Assembly (NCBI RefSeq): GCF_010389155.1
Contig: NC_057763.1
Span: 5,456,649 to 5,520,648 of the forward strand
Direction: 5' to 3'
From: Erigeron canadensis
Taxonomy: Eukaryota; Streptophyta; Magnoliopsida; Asterales; Asteraceae
DNA: 64,000 nt
The notes under the pieces were generated by a model that saw nothing but the letters and a program-made list of their open reading frames with translations, was not told the origin of the DNA and made no database searches. A program made the translations under genes and the position numbers. Shown in pieces: positions 35,343-47,390 of this stretch. How positions within the stretch are numbered: the stretch's first letter is position 1; each line of letters opens with the position of its first letter.

Positions 35343-35459
35343 TATGGGCCCTATGTCATCAAGCAAAATAAAAACCAAATTAAATAAACTATGTATGTTT
35401 ATAACATAGATGAATTTCACCTAAATGTTGTTATTAAATTATATAGACGTATGCCTACA

Positions 35460-35700
35460 CGATGCGACGAGATTGGCGGTAGTGACAACGGGTGGTGACG
35501 GCGGCGACGGTGATAGCGGAGCCGATGGCGGCGCGTTGACGACTATGGTGAGACGATTATTAATGTAAAATTTTTTGATTTAAAAGGAATGGTGTAGTTA
35601 CTTTATGAGTGTGCAATGAAAATTAGTTGGAGTATTTTTGGTATATTAATGGGTGAGATGTAATGAAGGTAAAATATTTAGGGGCAAATTGATCTTAAGA
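35460..35700. repeat. GGTGGCGG-rich repeat segment
   Basis: A GC-rich stretch (GGTGGTGACGGCGGCGACGG and neighbours) followed by an AT-rich tail with GGTGTAGTTACTTT. The layout matches 6820-7180 and 26345-26560. Not a gene. Confidence 0.4.
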
Positions 35701-36022
35701 TCTTGACCGAAAAGTTTAACGAAAAAAGAAAGATGAAATGCATTATTCAGAAATAAGATAAATGACAGAAAAAAAAAAACCGATACTCATTCTGTCGACC
35801 TGTCATAAACGAAATATGGGGGCTACATGCGTGTGTATGTTGTATGTGTGGCTTATATATGAATGAAAATCCGTAGCTATAAATTATATGTCAAAAATGA
35901 AAAATATGTAAACATCTAAGCATGTAAAACATAGAAGGATACTATAACCAACCATCTAGATAGATCAGTTAATTATAAAAGGGACATGATATAATTTTTT
36001 AAAAATCATGTAAATACATCTA

Positions 36023-36252
36023 TCTATACTACTATATAAATAAAAATTATAATCCCTACGTTGAAAGTTTACATAAATGGAACATGCGAATTGACTAAAA
36101 TACCCTTAATGAATTAAATTACACCATTAGTCCATTATATTAAAAAATATCTCTACTAACTCCTCTAAATCAAATACTTTTACCTACACTAATAGATGTC
36201 ACCATCACCGTCATCACCGACTCGCAATCGCATTGCGCGAGTACCATGCTCG
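36023..36252 (+). mobile_element. Short non-autonomous Helitron
   Basis: 230 bp. Starts TCTATACTACTATATAAATA after an A. Ends with a hairpin-like CTCGCAATCGCATTGCGCGAG and TACCATGCTCG, where CTCG stands for CTAG (one change). Three bases separate it from the next Helitron. The ATCACC-rich part is the complement of the GGTGGCGG family. Confidence 0.55.
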
Positions 36253-36255
36253 TAA

Positions 36256-36903
36256 TCTATAATATAACTAAAAGAGGGGGTTGGGGGTACACTTGGCACC
36301 CCTAATCCGCCTTCTTGAGTTTAATACTCCCTCCTTATTAATCCTCTAATATTTTAATATTAATAGAAATTAATTTATACTTTTTGGTTTTCCATCACCA
36401 ATTTACACTCTAACCCCAATCTAAAACAATTAATTTACACTTTTTGGTTTTCCCATCACCAAATTACACTTTAACCCAATTTAAAATAATTAACTTATAC
36501 TTTTTTGATTTTTCATTACCAATTTACTCTTTAACCCAATTTAAAATAATTAACTTACACTTTTTTGATTTTTGATCACCAATTTATAATTTAACCCAAT
36601 TTAAAAATAATTAATTATACTTTTATATAGTTTACACTTTTAAAATATAAGAAACTATAAATTTTTTATTTAACTAAAGTTGAAAAAAAAAAGGTAAACT
36701 GGAATCAATATTTATATTGAGTTAATTTTTGTATGTTTTGTGCAGATAATTTTTGGAGTATCTTGACCGATGGGGTGGCTATTCAGCTAGCAAATTTTCA
36801 AGTTGATTTCGGTATATCTATTTAATATATTTAAATTTCAATTTTTTAGCTTTGATTAGTATATTTTGAGACTATCCGTCCATTGGACGGGTCTAAACAC
36901 TAG
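36256..36903 (+). mobile_element. Non-autonomous Helitron with internal 60-bp repeats
   Basis: 648 bp. Starts TCTATAATATAACTAAAAGA after an A. Ends with the perfect hairpin CCGTCCATTGGACGG (36876-36890), nine bases, then CTAG followed by T. This is a textbook Helitron 3' end. No coding capacity. Confidence 0.8.
36371..36615. repeat. About four tandem units of 60 bp inside the Helitron
   Basis: Units of the form TTAATTTACACTTTTTGGTT, then TCATCACCAATTTACACT and TTTAACCCAATTTAAAATAA recur with a period close to 60 bp. Units diverge by several bases. Confidence 0.75.
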
Positions 36904-36960
36904 TATAACAATATGATTATGAGTTTATGATACTAAATCAAAGAAGGGAAAGTATTTCAG

Positions 36961-37042
36961 CCTTTAGATTAAATCTAAAGGTCAAGATTCAAATATCATT
37001 TTTTAAATTTTGACCTTTAAATTTAATCTAATGGTTAAGATG
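36961..37042. repeat. Foldback copy of the AATCTTGACC family
   Basis: CCTTTAGATT/AATCTAAAGG pairs across one base and is followed by GTCAAGATTCAAATATC. This is the same order as in 26875-26963 but more decayed. Confidence 0.5.
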
Positions 37043-37439
37043 TCCCTGGCATCATGTTATGAAACTTGAGGGAATCCATCCCGAGAATAAGGTTAACGGG
37101 GAAAATTCATAAAAGTACAGTTATCACATGTTACACTCATTGTCAAATCATGACACAAAATTTTCAGCGAAATTTATTTTTAAAAAAACATGTAATGATA
37201 ATATTAAAATGATTATTAAGAAGATTTTTCTAGAAAATCTCATTATATAGTTCGACTGATTTAGTTTTTAAGAACCGATACCCAGTTTCTCTCAAAAACC
37301 GGTCCGGTTTAAACAACCATGTGTCCCTTTCTTCTTTCGAGAAAAATATGGTCTCTTTTTCTCTTTTCCATACAATCCAATAATAAATAAATAAAAACAC
37401 AACAAAAAATATCATAAAAATGAAATAAAATATTCATAA

Positions 37440-38611
37440 AAAAAACAAGAGAGAAGACCAGTTCTTTGGTTTCATTTCTTTATTATTACTACTACTTCTA
37501 GTCGTCTTCTTTCTTTCTTTTTCTTTCACCGTGTTTTCGTCGGCAACTGCAAACTATCCATAAATTTTCAACACTTTTTATATTCACCAAGAAAAAAAAA
37601 AGTTCCTTTTTTGATCATTTGTAAGTATTTTTATTATTATTGTTATTATTATTCTTGTTGTGGGTGATATATTTATGCTTTTTGTATAGATTGATCATTT
37701 TTTAGTATAAAGTTTTAAACTTGATGGTTAAGTATATGCTTAATTTTGAAATTATTTGATTTTGAGGTGTTTTTAGGTTGAAATATAATTTGGGGCTTTA
37801 TCATATTTTGGGATTAAGGATTAGGGTTAGTTGGAATGATGTTTAGGGACTAACCCTTGTTTTGTTTTTATCATTAATTGGTTAAAGTTAGAATCTTGCT
37901 AATAATAATCTTGGTTTTGAAGATTAATAGTAATTTGGAGATTAAGGATTCAAGTTTGTTAGAAATGATGTTTAGGGTCTAACCCATGCTCTTTAATTAG
38001 TTAAAGTTTGAATCTTGCTAATTAGTATCTTAGTTTTAAAGAATAATAGTATGGTTTGTTTTCAAACTGTTAAGAGCATCTGCTTCTAAATTTGCACAAA
38101 AAAATGTTAATAAATGGAAACTCTGACCAGTTGTGTGAAGGATGATATGTAGAAGGCAATCTTCATACCGACTTGGCATCCGTTTAGGTTGAAATACAAT
38201 TGTGCGGGTATTAATTTGTGATTAAAGGTTGGAATTAGTTAGAAATGATGAATGGTGTGTAGCCCACTTTTTGTTTTCATCATTAATGAGTTAAAGTTTG
38301 AATCTTGCTAATGACTATCTTACTTTATGATGGATTATGCTAGTGTTTTTTTTTTAACCAATACAGCATTTTGTGCTAATATGTGGATGATAATGTTCAA
38401 CTTAGTGTTCTGTAAGGATTTTGTGTGTATTAATGAATTGTTTCTAAAGCAGAAGTTTGTCATTTGATGTGAATTGGTATCGCATGTATGATTAATTAGG
38501 TGAGTGCTTTGGATGCAGGTATTCGGTTTGTGAGGGGTTTGAGTTTCAGAGCTAACTATCGATGACTGGATAAGTAGAGTTGAAGTGGTAGTGGTTTGTA
38601 TTAGATTAAAT
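37440..38611 (+). other. Kinase gene 5' leader with an intron
   Basis: A pyrimidine-rich stretch (about 37494-37530) typical of plant core promoters or leaders is followed by a donor at 37621 (GATCATTT|GTAAGTATTT). A matching acceptor TTTGGATGCAG ends at 38518, 93 nt before the ATG. The leader intron is thus about 898 bp. The transcription start is not located. Confidence 0.5.
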
Positions 38612-41600
38612 ATGTTGGACGGACCGAAGTTTCCTGGTATGATGGGTGTAAATAACGGGAATGATAACTTTGTTGATCTGTCACAAGTGTTTTACCATAA
38701 GCTTGGCGAGGGGTCAAACATGTCGATCGACAGTTTCAATAGTTTGCAAATGAGCAATGGTGGTGGGTCTGTTGCAATGTCAGTCGACAATAGTAGTGTT
38801 GGGTCAAATGATTCACATACTCGAATCTTAAACCATCAAGGTTTAAAACGTGTAAAAAATAATTATATTGATGCTCACAGTGTGAATAGAGGACGAGTCT
38901 CTCAGGGGTTGAGTGATGATGCGCTGGCTCGAGCTCTATTAGATGCTCGTTTTCCAACAGAAGGGCTAGAAAATTTTGATGAGTGGACCATTGATTTGAG
39001 GAAACTTAGCATGGGACCCGCTTTTGCACAAGGTGCATTTGGGAAGCTGTATAAAGGTACTTATAATGGCGAGGATGTTGCTATTAAGCTTTTGGAAAAA
39101 CCAGAAAACGACTTAGAGAGGGCACAACTTATGGAGCAGCAATTTCAGCAGGAGGTTATGATGCTTGCAAGACTGAAGCATCCGAATATAGTTCGCTTCA
39201 TTGGTGCGTGCCGTAAGCCCATGGTGTGGTGCATTATTACAGAATATGCTAAAGGAGGTTCTGTGAGGCAGTTTTTGACCAAGAGGCAGAACAGATCAGT
39301 GCCATTGAAGTTGGCGGTTAAGCAGGCTCTCGATGTTGCTAGGGGAATGGCATATGTGCATGGACTTGGACTGATTCATAGGGACCTGAAGTCAGATAAC
39401 CTTTTGATATCAGCTGACAAATCAATTAAGATTGCTGATTTTGGGGTTGCTAGAATTGAGGTTCAGACCGAAGGAATGACACCTGAGACTGGGACCTACC
39501 GTTGGATGGCTCCGTAAGTTTACTTCCATTTTTGGCCTAGCTCTTGCATATAGTTTATCTTTAATTTCTTGAATTGTGTTCTGTTTACATTGTTGTTTGA
39601 CATGTTTATTATCACTTATTGGCTACATTTTATTATATGAATATGAATTGGTGGTAAAATTTTATTCTTACTCCTTCCCTTTCGACCTGACAGTTCCAAA
39701 TCACGAATATTCCCCGCCATCTTGCATATCTTATCACCTAATTGCTTATTTATTGTATATATATTAGATTAGATATGTACATGCACATCCTTTATATCAC
39801 GTCTGGTGAAGACTCTAGACATTTACCATCAAGCAATTGATTTGTGGAATATTTGGGTTATGTCTTCTCTTGTTTCAGACTGCGTGTGGTAGGATCTAAT
39901 CTTACCTCTAGAGATTCCTTGGATTGTCGGTATAGTTGTAAACGTGTTGAGCTACTCGCGAATTACATGTGCCTGGCTCATATAAAGCTCAACTTGAGCT
40001 TGTTTTAAATGAGCTCTAGGATAGCTTGAGTTTAACTTTTAGCTGGTTTGTTAACAATATCAAGCCCAAGCTTTAGAGATGGAGCTTCATTAAGCTTACA
40101 AGCACACGTGCTTTTATACATCAATATTAACATATATTAATTTCTCAATTTTATGTTATGTATGTATGGATGCTTCAAATAAGTAAAGAAATTTATTATA
40201 TGGATGCTTCAAATAAGTAAAGAAATTTATTAATCAGTTTGTGTGAAGGAGATTAGAGGAACATAATCATCACCCTGAATACGGCATCTATATGGGATAT
40301 GGCTCGAAGTAAAAAGTTAACGTTGGTTGGGAAGTTGAAAAACTAAAGGGAGGGAGTTCATCCCATATCTTTTGGCAAATAAATCAAAGCCATTCCTCTT
40401 TATATATATCTAAAGTATTATGTTCATATAAACATGGTACATGTATCACAGCAAATTAAATCAAAATCAGAGGTTATTTGGGTCAAGTTTGATTTGATTT
40501 TTTGCCTTTAAAGTAATGTCGAATGTTTCTTGGTAACCAGCTATCTAGTAAGCTTCTATATAATAGCTTATTAGCCGAGCATCTATTTACCTGAAGCCAC
40601 ACTTTGTTTTCCCGAGCTTGCTTTATAATACTACAAGAAAGCTCTAGCTATTAGGTTTAAGCTCAAAACGAGCCGACCTCAAGCTCTTCTACTTGAAATG
40701 AGACTAGCTCAAGTTCTATTAAACACCTGATCGACTTGTCCTGTTTACATCTCTAGTTGCAGGTGCTTTGCTGTTTACAAGCTATTTGCAAATGTTTGCA
40801 TTTAGGGCATGATAGTATTGTGTAATATGGGTATTCATTTATGACCAGTTTCAGCTACTCATTGAAATTAAGAGATGCATCATGTAGGATGAGCGTCTCT
40901 TAATTTAGGAAAAATATATGCTCAAGCTTTCTGTTTCATATAATATTCTCATTATGTTCTTTCAGAAATGTTTTGGTACCATATTATAGAAATCTATCTG
41001 TTATGAAAAAATGCTATACTAAGGTCGTCTATTCATCTTTCATTCTATTACCACATCTCAAGACCTTCACTTGAATTTTGCTGATTCCTTTTCATATGTT
41101 CTCGTTATTATTGGAACTAGCTTGTTAATTGGTTAACTTTTATTATTATTTTTTTTCTCTTTTGGTTACAATTCAAACGGTAATCACAAATTTAGGATGA
41201 ATATAATTTTTATTGATGTCTGAATCTAACATCTTGACAGCTTTAAACACAATAGTTAAGATGCTTTTGAAATTTGAACTCTTGAATATTTACAAACTCA
41301 AGAAAGTCCTACACTTGTTCGAAATTATTTTAGTCACCAACTGTTTTACATGCATTTTACTAGTGCCACACTGCTTACATACACACATAACGTCAACTAG
41401 ACAGCCAATAAGGCTCCTATAATTGAACACACATGAAGACTCTTGAATTTACTAGGATGTTTTAAGAGTTCTACATATATTAGTGCCTTCTTGTATCTTG
41501 TGTTGCTGTCTTACACCACCTAGAATCCACCTTTGAGACTGTGTTAGCTTGTTGTCAGCTCATGATGCGACTTAAATTCCAGATTCTTGAATCCTGATTT

Positions 41601-43082
41601 CACTTGTAAGAGCCATGACATATTCGTAAAATTATATAATATACATGTGAGAACATGACAGAAGCTGACTTTTTACGTTCAATTACCCGAATAAATGTTT
41701 TGGGGTAGGCTCACCGCTCACCCCCTAGACAATGTTTCCTAATTCTACTTAGGATCAATACACACTTGGTGGTAAATGTATCTGTAAATCTCATTAAATA
41801 TAAGCTAGTAATCTAGTTATGCATTTTTTAACGTGGCCAATCTTTGAGGCCGATGAGGATTGATAATGAAAAATGGCGGTGGTAGGTATGATTATGGTGA
41901 CGTGTAATATGATATAGCCAGATGAGCTTGTGAAGCATGATGAGCTTAGAAGCTCCTAAGTTATACTTTCAGATATCACAAATCTATTCTTTACCATATC
42001 AGTTTGTCTCTTACACTTACTATGTTGCGCATAATGTGCTGTACTTGTAAAGTGTGTTCTTATTCACTATTTTATAATAATCAAGCTGCTTTCTTTTTGT
42101 GTACCAACTTTGACAATAAGTTTTGTCTTTGTTAAAACTTTTAGCTCCACCTCCATAATTTGTTTTAGCTAACTTCTTTCAAGAAGTTATGTTATATAGG
42201 TTGTGCTACATGGAAACAGGATTGAATGTTCCGTGTAAGTGACACAGTTGTAAATTACATTACATGGTTTTACTGGTGTCAAAGTAGTTATTACATTAAT
42301 CACCTTTGTGCAAATGCCCTTAAGAAAATCTTAATCGCAAAACTTGTCATATCTTTGATTTGTCTTCTTCCATTAGTTATTTCCAGGGTTAATTACAATT
42401 CTCATTGCGACTTTCTGAATAGATTACATCCCTGCGTTCTTTCTGATTGTAGCTTAAATATTCTTTTATTTTACTTATTGTTTTAGGATAGTTTATTTTA
42501 TTTTTTTTATACTTTTTCTTTTTATTTGGATGGCTGTATATTGGAACATATAAAGCGACGTAATTTTTATGTCTTTGATTCAGCAATCAGCATTCCTATT
42601 TGGCATTCGTTATTGGTTAATCTTTCATTCAAGAATATAACCTTTATTCATCTAATGGTTGTTGATGCTCTAGTAAAGCATATTTGATTTAGCATTGCCA
42701 TTTGGCTGTTGATGTTTGAGTAAACTACATCGGTTATTGCAGGGAGATGATCCAGCATAGGCCCTACACACAAAAGGTAGATGTATATAGTTTCGGGATT
42801 GTCCTGTGGGAACTCATAACTGGAATGCTTCCATTCCAGAACATGACAGCTGTGCAAGCTGCATTTGCTGTCGTCAATAAAAGTGTCCGTCCCACCATCC
42901 CACATGACTGCCTGCCAGTTCTTGGTGAAATAATGACACGTTGCTGGGACGGAAACTCAGATGTGAGACCACCATTCACTGAGGTGGTCAGAATGCTTGA
43001 ACATGCAGAGACCGAGATCCTGACCAATGTCCGCAAGGCTCGGTTCAGGTGCTGCATGAGTCAACCGATGACTACTGATTAA
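38612..43082 (+). CDS. STY13: Raf-like Ser/Thr protein kinase, STY13 type, 413 aa
   Basis: A dual-specificity-like Raf-family kinase of the plant STY group, expected in the cytosol. Exons: 38612-39513 and 42743-43082, with a 3.2-kb intron (CTCC|GTAAGT ... TTGCAG|GGAG) that splits the APE motif. The Met at 38612 gives the family start MLDGPKFPG; nine more codons upstream are open but belong to the leader. Residues 1-130 are a Ser/Asn-rich N-terminus with [16 protein letters not shown]. In the kinase domain: glycine loop [11 protein letters not shown] (138-148), VAIK Lys159, HRDLKSDN (256-263), DFG (276-278), GTYRWMAPE (294-302) and [13 protein letters not shown]. The first loop glycine is Ala, as I recall for these kinases. 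The end ARFRCC(M)SQPMTTD also fits the STY13 group. The gene looks intact. Confidence 0.9.
39514..42742 (+). other. Large intron of the kinase gene
   Basis: No second gene. A 34-bp tandem duplication (TATGGATGCTTCAAATAAGT onward) lies at 40165-40232. The stretch 39945-40750 has many AGCTC/GAGCT phrases near both ends (for example TCAACTTGAGCTTG and GAGCCGACCTCAAGCTC). This suggests an old inverted-repeat transposon that I could not delimit. Confidence 0.5.
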
Positions 43083-44201
43083 AGTGTGTCAAAGAACAAG
43101 ACAGTAAAGAAATGGAAAGTTGAAAAGAAAAGAGAAACAAAAGCTGCCAAACCATGTGTATCTATGACGGTAATTTCTTTCTTAAAATAGGGTGAAAAGA
43201 GGAAGAAAATTATTATATGATATGAACTACTCGTTTTGTTGGAAATTTTTTTCTTTAATTTTTATGGATTGTGTTGCTGAATTAGTAGTTATGGAGGAGA
43301 TTTGATGTATTTATATACATGATCATCTAAATCTTTCTTTTCTATACCTCAGAAACTGCTTTTCCTAATTCAGTGTGTATCTAGTTTTCTAAAGTCGTTA
43401 ACATCTTTAAATACGTATGTCATCCTTGTGCGCATTAACAACATTAATTTCTAGAGCGTGTATTCATATTCTTTCCAGTTCAAATCGCTACCCAAAGGCG
43501 GAATGGCTGTAAATTTACTATTACCTGCTCAAAAGAGATAACCGATTGAAGACATCTGTCGTATTTTTCATGATGTTGACAATTGAATGTTTCTAAGTCT
43601 TATGGGCGGAATGGCTGTACTAAATGGATATTTTTGGGTTTGGTTTTCCCTTTGTGTAGACCATTTGGGTTTTCTTCTGGCTTTGTTTTTCCCTGTGTAG
43701 ACCATATTAACATTTTTTATATTTTGATCAAGTTTAAAAGAAAATCTATAGTTTTCTTGCATTTTTTCTGGAGTTGATTTGATTTTTGTTTTCCTGCATT
43801 TGGTCCTTGGTTCAAATGGCAAAACAGAGAAGTTTTTTTTTTTTAAGGCTATATATTTAGAAGAATTAATCATCTTTTTTTTTTTCTTATATTAGTTGAA
43901 AGTGCTAAGATCTTAAAAAGTGGGTTTTTTTTTTGTTCGGACCCAATTAGTATGTTTTTGGGACATGTTTGATTACTTTCAAATCCTATAAAAAATTATA
44001 TGCAAGTGGATATAACATTGCTAATAATACAATTATGCTAATACTAATGTCTTGATAGATTAAAACAAACAAGTGAATATAACATTGATATTAATACCAA
44101 CTAGCTAGTCTTTGACAGAAACCAACAAAGAGTATTATTCGCGGTTGGTCTTAATAGTTTAATACCAAACTTTAGATAGATTACAAAAGCACTGGGGAAT
44201 T
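43083..44201. other. Convergent 3' regions of the kinase and EDGP-like gene 1
   Basis: The two genes point towards each other. The interval holds their 3' UTRs and several T runs. The frame 43568-43873 (-) shows no family features. Confidence 0.45.
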
Positions 44202-45527
44202 TTAAATTAGCCTGGAGTGTGAGCAAATTTGTTTTGAGAGCAAAAGAGAGGGAGTGAACCCTAGAATTGATGTACTTAGATCGAACTCCAAAAAACGATT
44301 CTCAAGTTGATGCCCACCCAACACAATAGATGTTCTTGGCTCGGATCCCCCATCAACAATTGCAAGGCACATAACATTCTTCTTAGCTTCCACCATTAAG
44401 TTTGAACCAGACAATGTAAATTTTTCGGATATTGTATTGCCTTCCAAAACTAGATCAATATCCGGGACCGCTGGTCCAGTTATCGACTTTGAAATAGTTT
44501 TTGAATCAAAGCATGCCCCAAATGGTGTGACGGATGTTACCCTTTTGATCGTCTTTAGTGTAGCTTCCTTAACAAAATCTTTGACAAGAGGTTCATAAAT
44601 GGATGCATGCAAAATGGTATAAGGTGCTATAGTACTAATCTTTGTCCCCCCAACTCCATTCTTGTCAAACGATAGCAATGATGGGTTAAAAGATACTTGT
44701 TTACCGTTTATTTCAATGTGCTTGACACTAATGAAATATTCATCTGAGGGAGATCCTTCTGAAGAAACCGGGGCAGTACTGATAGGATTGACAACGAGTG
44801 GAGTCCTTGCAAAGGACAAAGATTTTTCTCCGATAGTAGGTGGCATGTAATATGGGCCGCCACCAATATACATGTCCCCTATGGATTCGGATGATGATGG
44901 TATACAAAGAACAAACTTTGGAGGCAAGTTGAATGAAGATGAAATTTGTGAAGCCAATGAAACTTGGGTTCTTGCAAGGCCAACCAACCCTTTAGTATGG
45001 TCACCAGGTAACCCTTGTATAATGTCTGCATCTGCACAAGAGAATTGGAATTTAGGTACATCATATTCTGCCAAAACATGGCGACCATCTGTCGACGATG
45101 CCCTGATGGTATCCTCGCCGAGCTCTTGAGCTATCAAGTATTCGCTATAAGGGTTAAAAGCGTAGACACCACACGCGTCGTTGGAGCAACCAGGTCTAGG
45201 TGTTGAGTTGCAGTCTAAACAAACAGACCCCATGGCTTTCTTACATTCGTTTGAACCACACGGCGCTCTTTTATAAGAAGTTGATAGATATGACCTACAA
45301 TCAATCCAAACAGATTGTGCTCCTAGATCAAGTAGTGCATCAACATTTACTTTTGTTTGGTTGCCCATATTAATGGTGGTGTAATACTGGAGGCTAGTTT
45401 GGTTCTTTCGAATTGGGAAGTAAATAGCAGTGTTTTTAGTAAGTTTGTTTGGTTCTAAAGCAGCACAAGAGAAGGCTACAATAGAGAAGAAGAAAAAGAA
45501 AGTTGCATGGCTTTTAAAAGTTGCCAT
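44202..45527 (-). CDS. EDGP / basic 7S globulin-like secreted protein 1, 441 aa
   Basis: An intronless TAXI-type member of the pepsin-like superfamily, expected in the apoplast, where relatives bind or inhibit cell-wall glycosidases. A signal peptide (hydrophobic residues about 8-22, cleavage likely before ALEPN) leads into the N-lobe with YYTTINMGNQ and DLGAQSVWIDC (67-77). A Cys-rich insert follows (CGSNECKKAMGSVCLDC, RPGCSNDAC), then GLVGLARTQVSL and the C-lobe. The first active-site motif is D-L-G-A. At the second site (residues about 293-304) the sequence reads GGTKISTIAPYT, with no Asp. Proteolysis is thus unlikely, as in EDGP. N-glycosylation sequons include NQT at 42 and 56. A paralogue of the same length class lies at 61041-62384. 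Length and all landmarks look intact. Confidence 0.9.
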   Translation of the reverse strand: MATFKSHATFFFFFSIVAFSCAALEPNKLTKNTAIYFPIRKNQTSLQYYTTINMGNQTKVNVDALLDLGAQSVWIDCRSYLSTSYKRAPCGSNECKKAMGSVCLDCNSTPRPGCSNDACGVYAFNPYSEYLIAQELGEDTIRASSTDGRHVLAEYDVPKFQFSCADADIIQGLPGDHTKGLVGLARTQVSLASQISSSFNLPPKFVLCIPSSSESIGDMYIGGGPYYMPPTIGEKSLSFARTPLVVNPISTAPVSSEGSPSDEYFISVKHIEINGKQVSFNPSLLSFDKNGVGGTKISTIAPYTILHASIYEPLVKDFVKEATLKTIKRVTSVTPFGACFDSKTISKSITGPAVPDIDLVLEGNTISEKFTLSGSNLMVEAKKNVMCLAIVDGGSEPRTSIVLGGHQLENRFLEFDLSTSILGFTPSLLLSKQICSHSRLI

Positions 45528-45578
45528 TGTGTTCGATATCGTATCGTATGTGCAAAATTCAGTGATGTGTTTGCAACT

Positions 45579-45586
45579 ATCTTATA
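45579..45586 (-). promoter_or_regulatory. TATA box of EDGP-like gene 1
   Basis: Minus strand TAGTAGTATAAGAT, about 52-60 nt before the ATG. The same TAGTAGTATAA context precedes the paralogue at 62427-62435, which supports a shared core promoter. Confidence 0.6.
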
Positions 45587-47188
45587 CTACTACTCATTCT
45601 TCCACTTGCATCTTTTTTAATATGGTCAAAGATGGCGACTTGATAGTTTGATTTGTAACTAGAAAATTTGATGCATGTTTTGTTACGGTTTTATAATGTT
45701 TACATTGGAACCACGTTTCATCTATCATTTATGATATGATAATTGACAACAACTAAAATCCCTATATCTACTAAATATATAACGGACACATTTACTCTTA
45801 AAGACATATTATAGAGTTTCCAATTAAATGGTTGAAACTATGAGAATTGATGTTACACACATTAAACACCAGAGAGGCTGAATGTATAAATACTCTCATT
45901 TTAATTTGAACGTCATTCTATTAAGGGCTAATTACTTGGAAAGTCCCTCAACTTGTAACTGAAAACTTTTACGGGGCTCGAACAAAAAAAAGTTCTATTG
46001 TAGGGAAGAAAAACGGCTAAAACATCTTTGTGAGATTCCGTACAAGTACCCAGTCAAAAAATTTTTTAAAACACTGATGTGCTAAATCGAGTTCAAAAAT
46101 TATAAACTAGAATCACCTAAAAACTCACTACTACACACTATCGGGCAATGGACCTGACCGTTTGGAATATAGTTAAGAGGTAAGACCGTGTTCGTTCTCG
46201 GGGATTGGTTTTAACTAGTTGTTTGGTAAAATGGTTTGGAAAAAGGGGTGTTGCTTCAATTCTCTCTTGACAAATAAACTAAAAGAAATTTAAAAGACAA
46301 TTTGCATAAAAGTAAGGAAAAGCTTCAGACAATAATAATAAAGATCATCCACCTTGAATTCACTAGACTTCAAACATGATTGCATCCAATTAAGAACAAA
46401 TTCATTTGAGTTGAAAAGATAATCGTAAAAGGATTAAGGTGCTCACATGGTACCACCAACCGTGAACAAATTACCCGATCACCTAAATTGCTAGTTAAAT
46501 TACCCAAGCCGGTTCCACCAGTGCCTAGACAACCTTACCAACATTTAGTTTGTTTGACTATCGAATTAACAATTGTATCTATGTGAGGATAACGTGGTAC
46601 CACCAACCGTTATAAAACACGTTGACAACATATTCCTTTCATTAAAATGATATCCACTATCATACCATGAACTAGTGATAATTGCTTATAGACAAACAAC
46701 CATTTGAAAGTCACATATGCATTCAACTAGTAGCACTAACGAAGAACACACATGCCACCAATATCAAAATAATATATATAAAGGAATTAAATCATCAAGA
46801 TCTTGACACAATAATAATTGAAATCAACTCTTTGAATTAAAAATATAGCAATCACATCATTCGTCTAGTTTCATCAAGGTGGATGATTAAACGTTTAGCC
46901 ACTCATGATCATTTCAAAATAATAATTAAAATAAAAGAAGAATATGATGTACCAATCGTTTGAGAAATTGAAATTGCAAGACAATAAAAGTAGATACGAT
47001 CTAGATGGGTACTCGTGAATCTCCAATGAATCGGAAGAAGAAATTCTTGCTTTGATCCTTGAAATAACCCCTTTTCGAGCAGCTCCTAGAAAGAATTTTG
47101 ATAACTGGAAAAATTAGGTTTTTGTTTGTATTTATACCTCCTCTAAATCTGCTGTAAAATCGATCCAAACCCTTTCTGTCCGTGCTCT

Positions 47189-47390
47189 CACTGCGAGCAG
47201 TGAGCCATGCGTACCCTCACTGCGGCGCAGTGAGTATCCACATCCTATTTTGTCCTTTAGGCGAATGCGGCGCAGTGAAGCCTCATCACTCCCAACTTTG
47301 GTGCAGTCCAAATCTTCAGATCAATTCCTCTTTTTCCTGATGACCACTGCGGCGCAGTGGCTTAGTTTCTTTCCCACTGCGTCGCAGTCT
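47189..47390. repeat. Dispersed palindromic motif CACTGCGGCGCAGTG
   Basis: Five versions in 200 bp: 47189-47203 (CACTGCGAGCAGTGA), 47218-47233, 47262-47279 (left end changed), 47345-47360 and 47375-47388 (CACTGCGTCGCAGT). Each can fold on itself. Function unknown. Confidence 0.7.

Noticed and set aside
44662..45206. Plus-strand open frames across the EDGP-like gene
   Set aside because: Shadows of the 441-codon minus-strand gene, which has clear domains.
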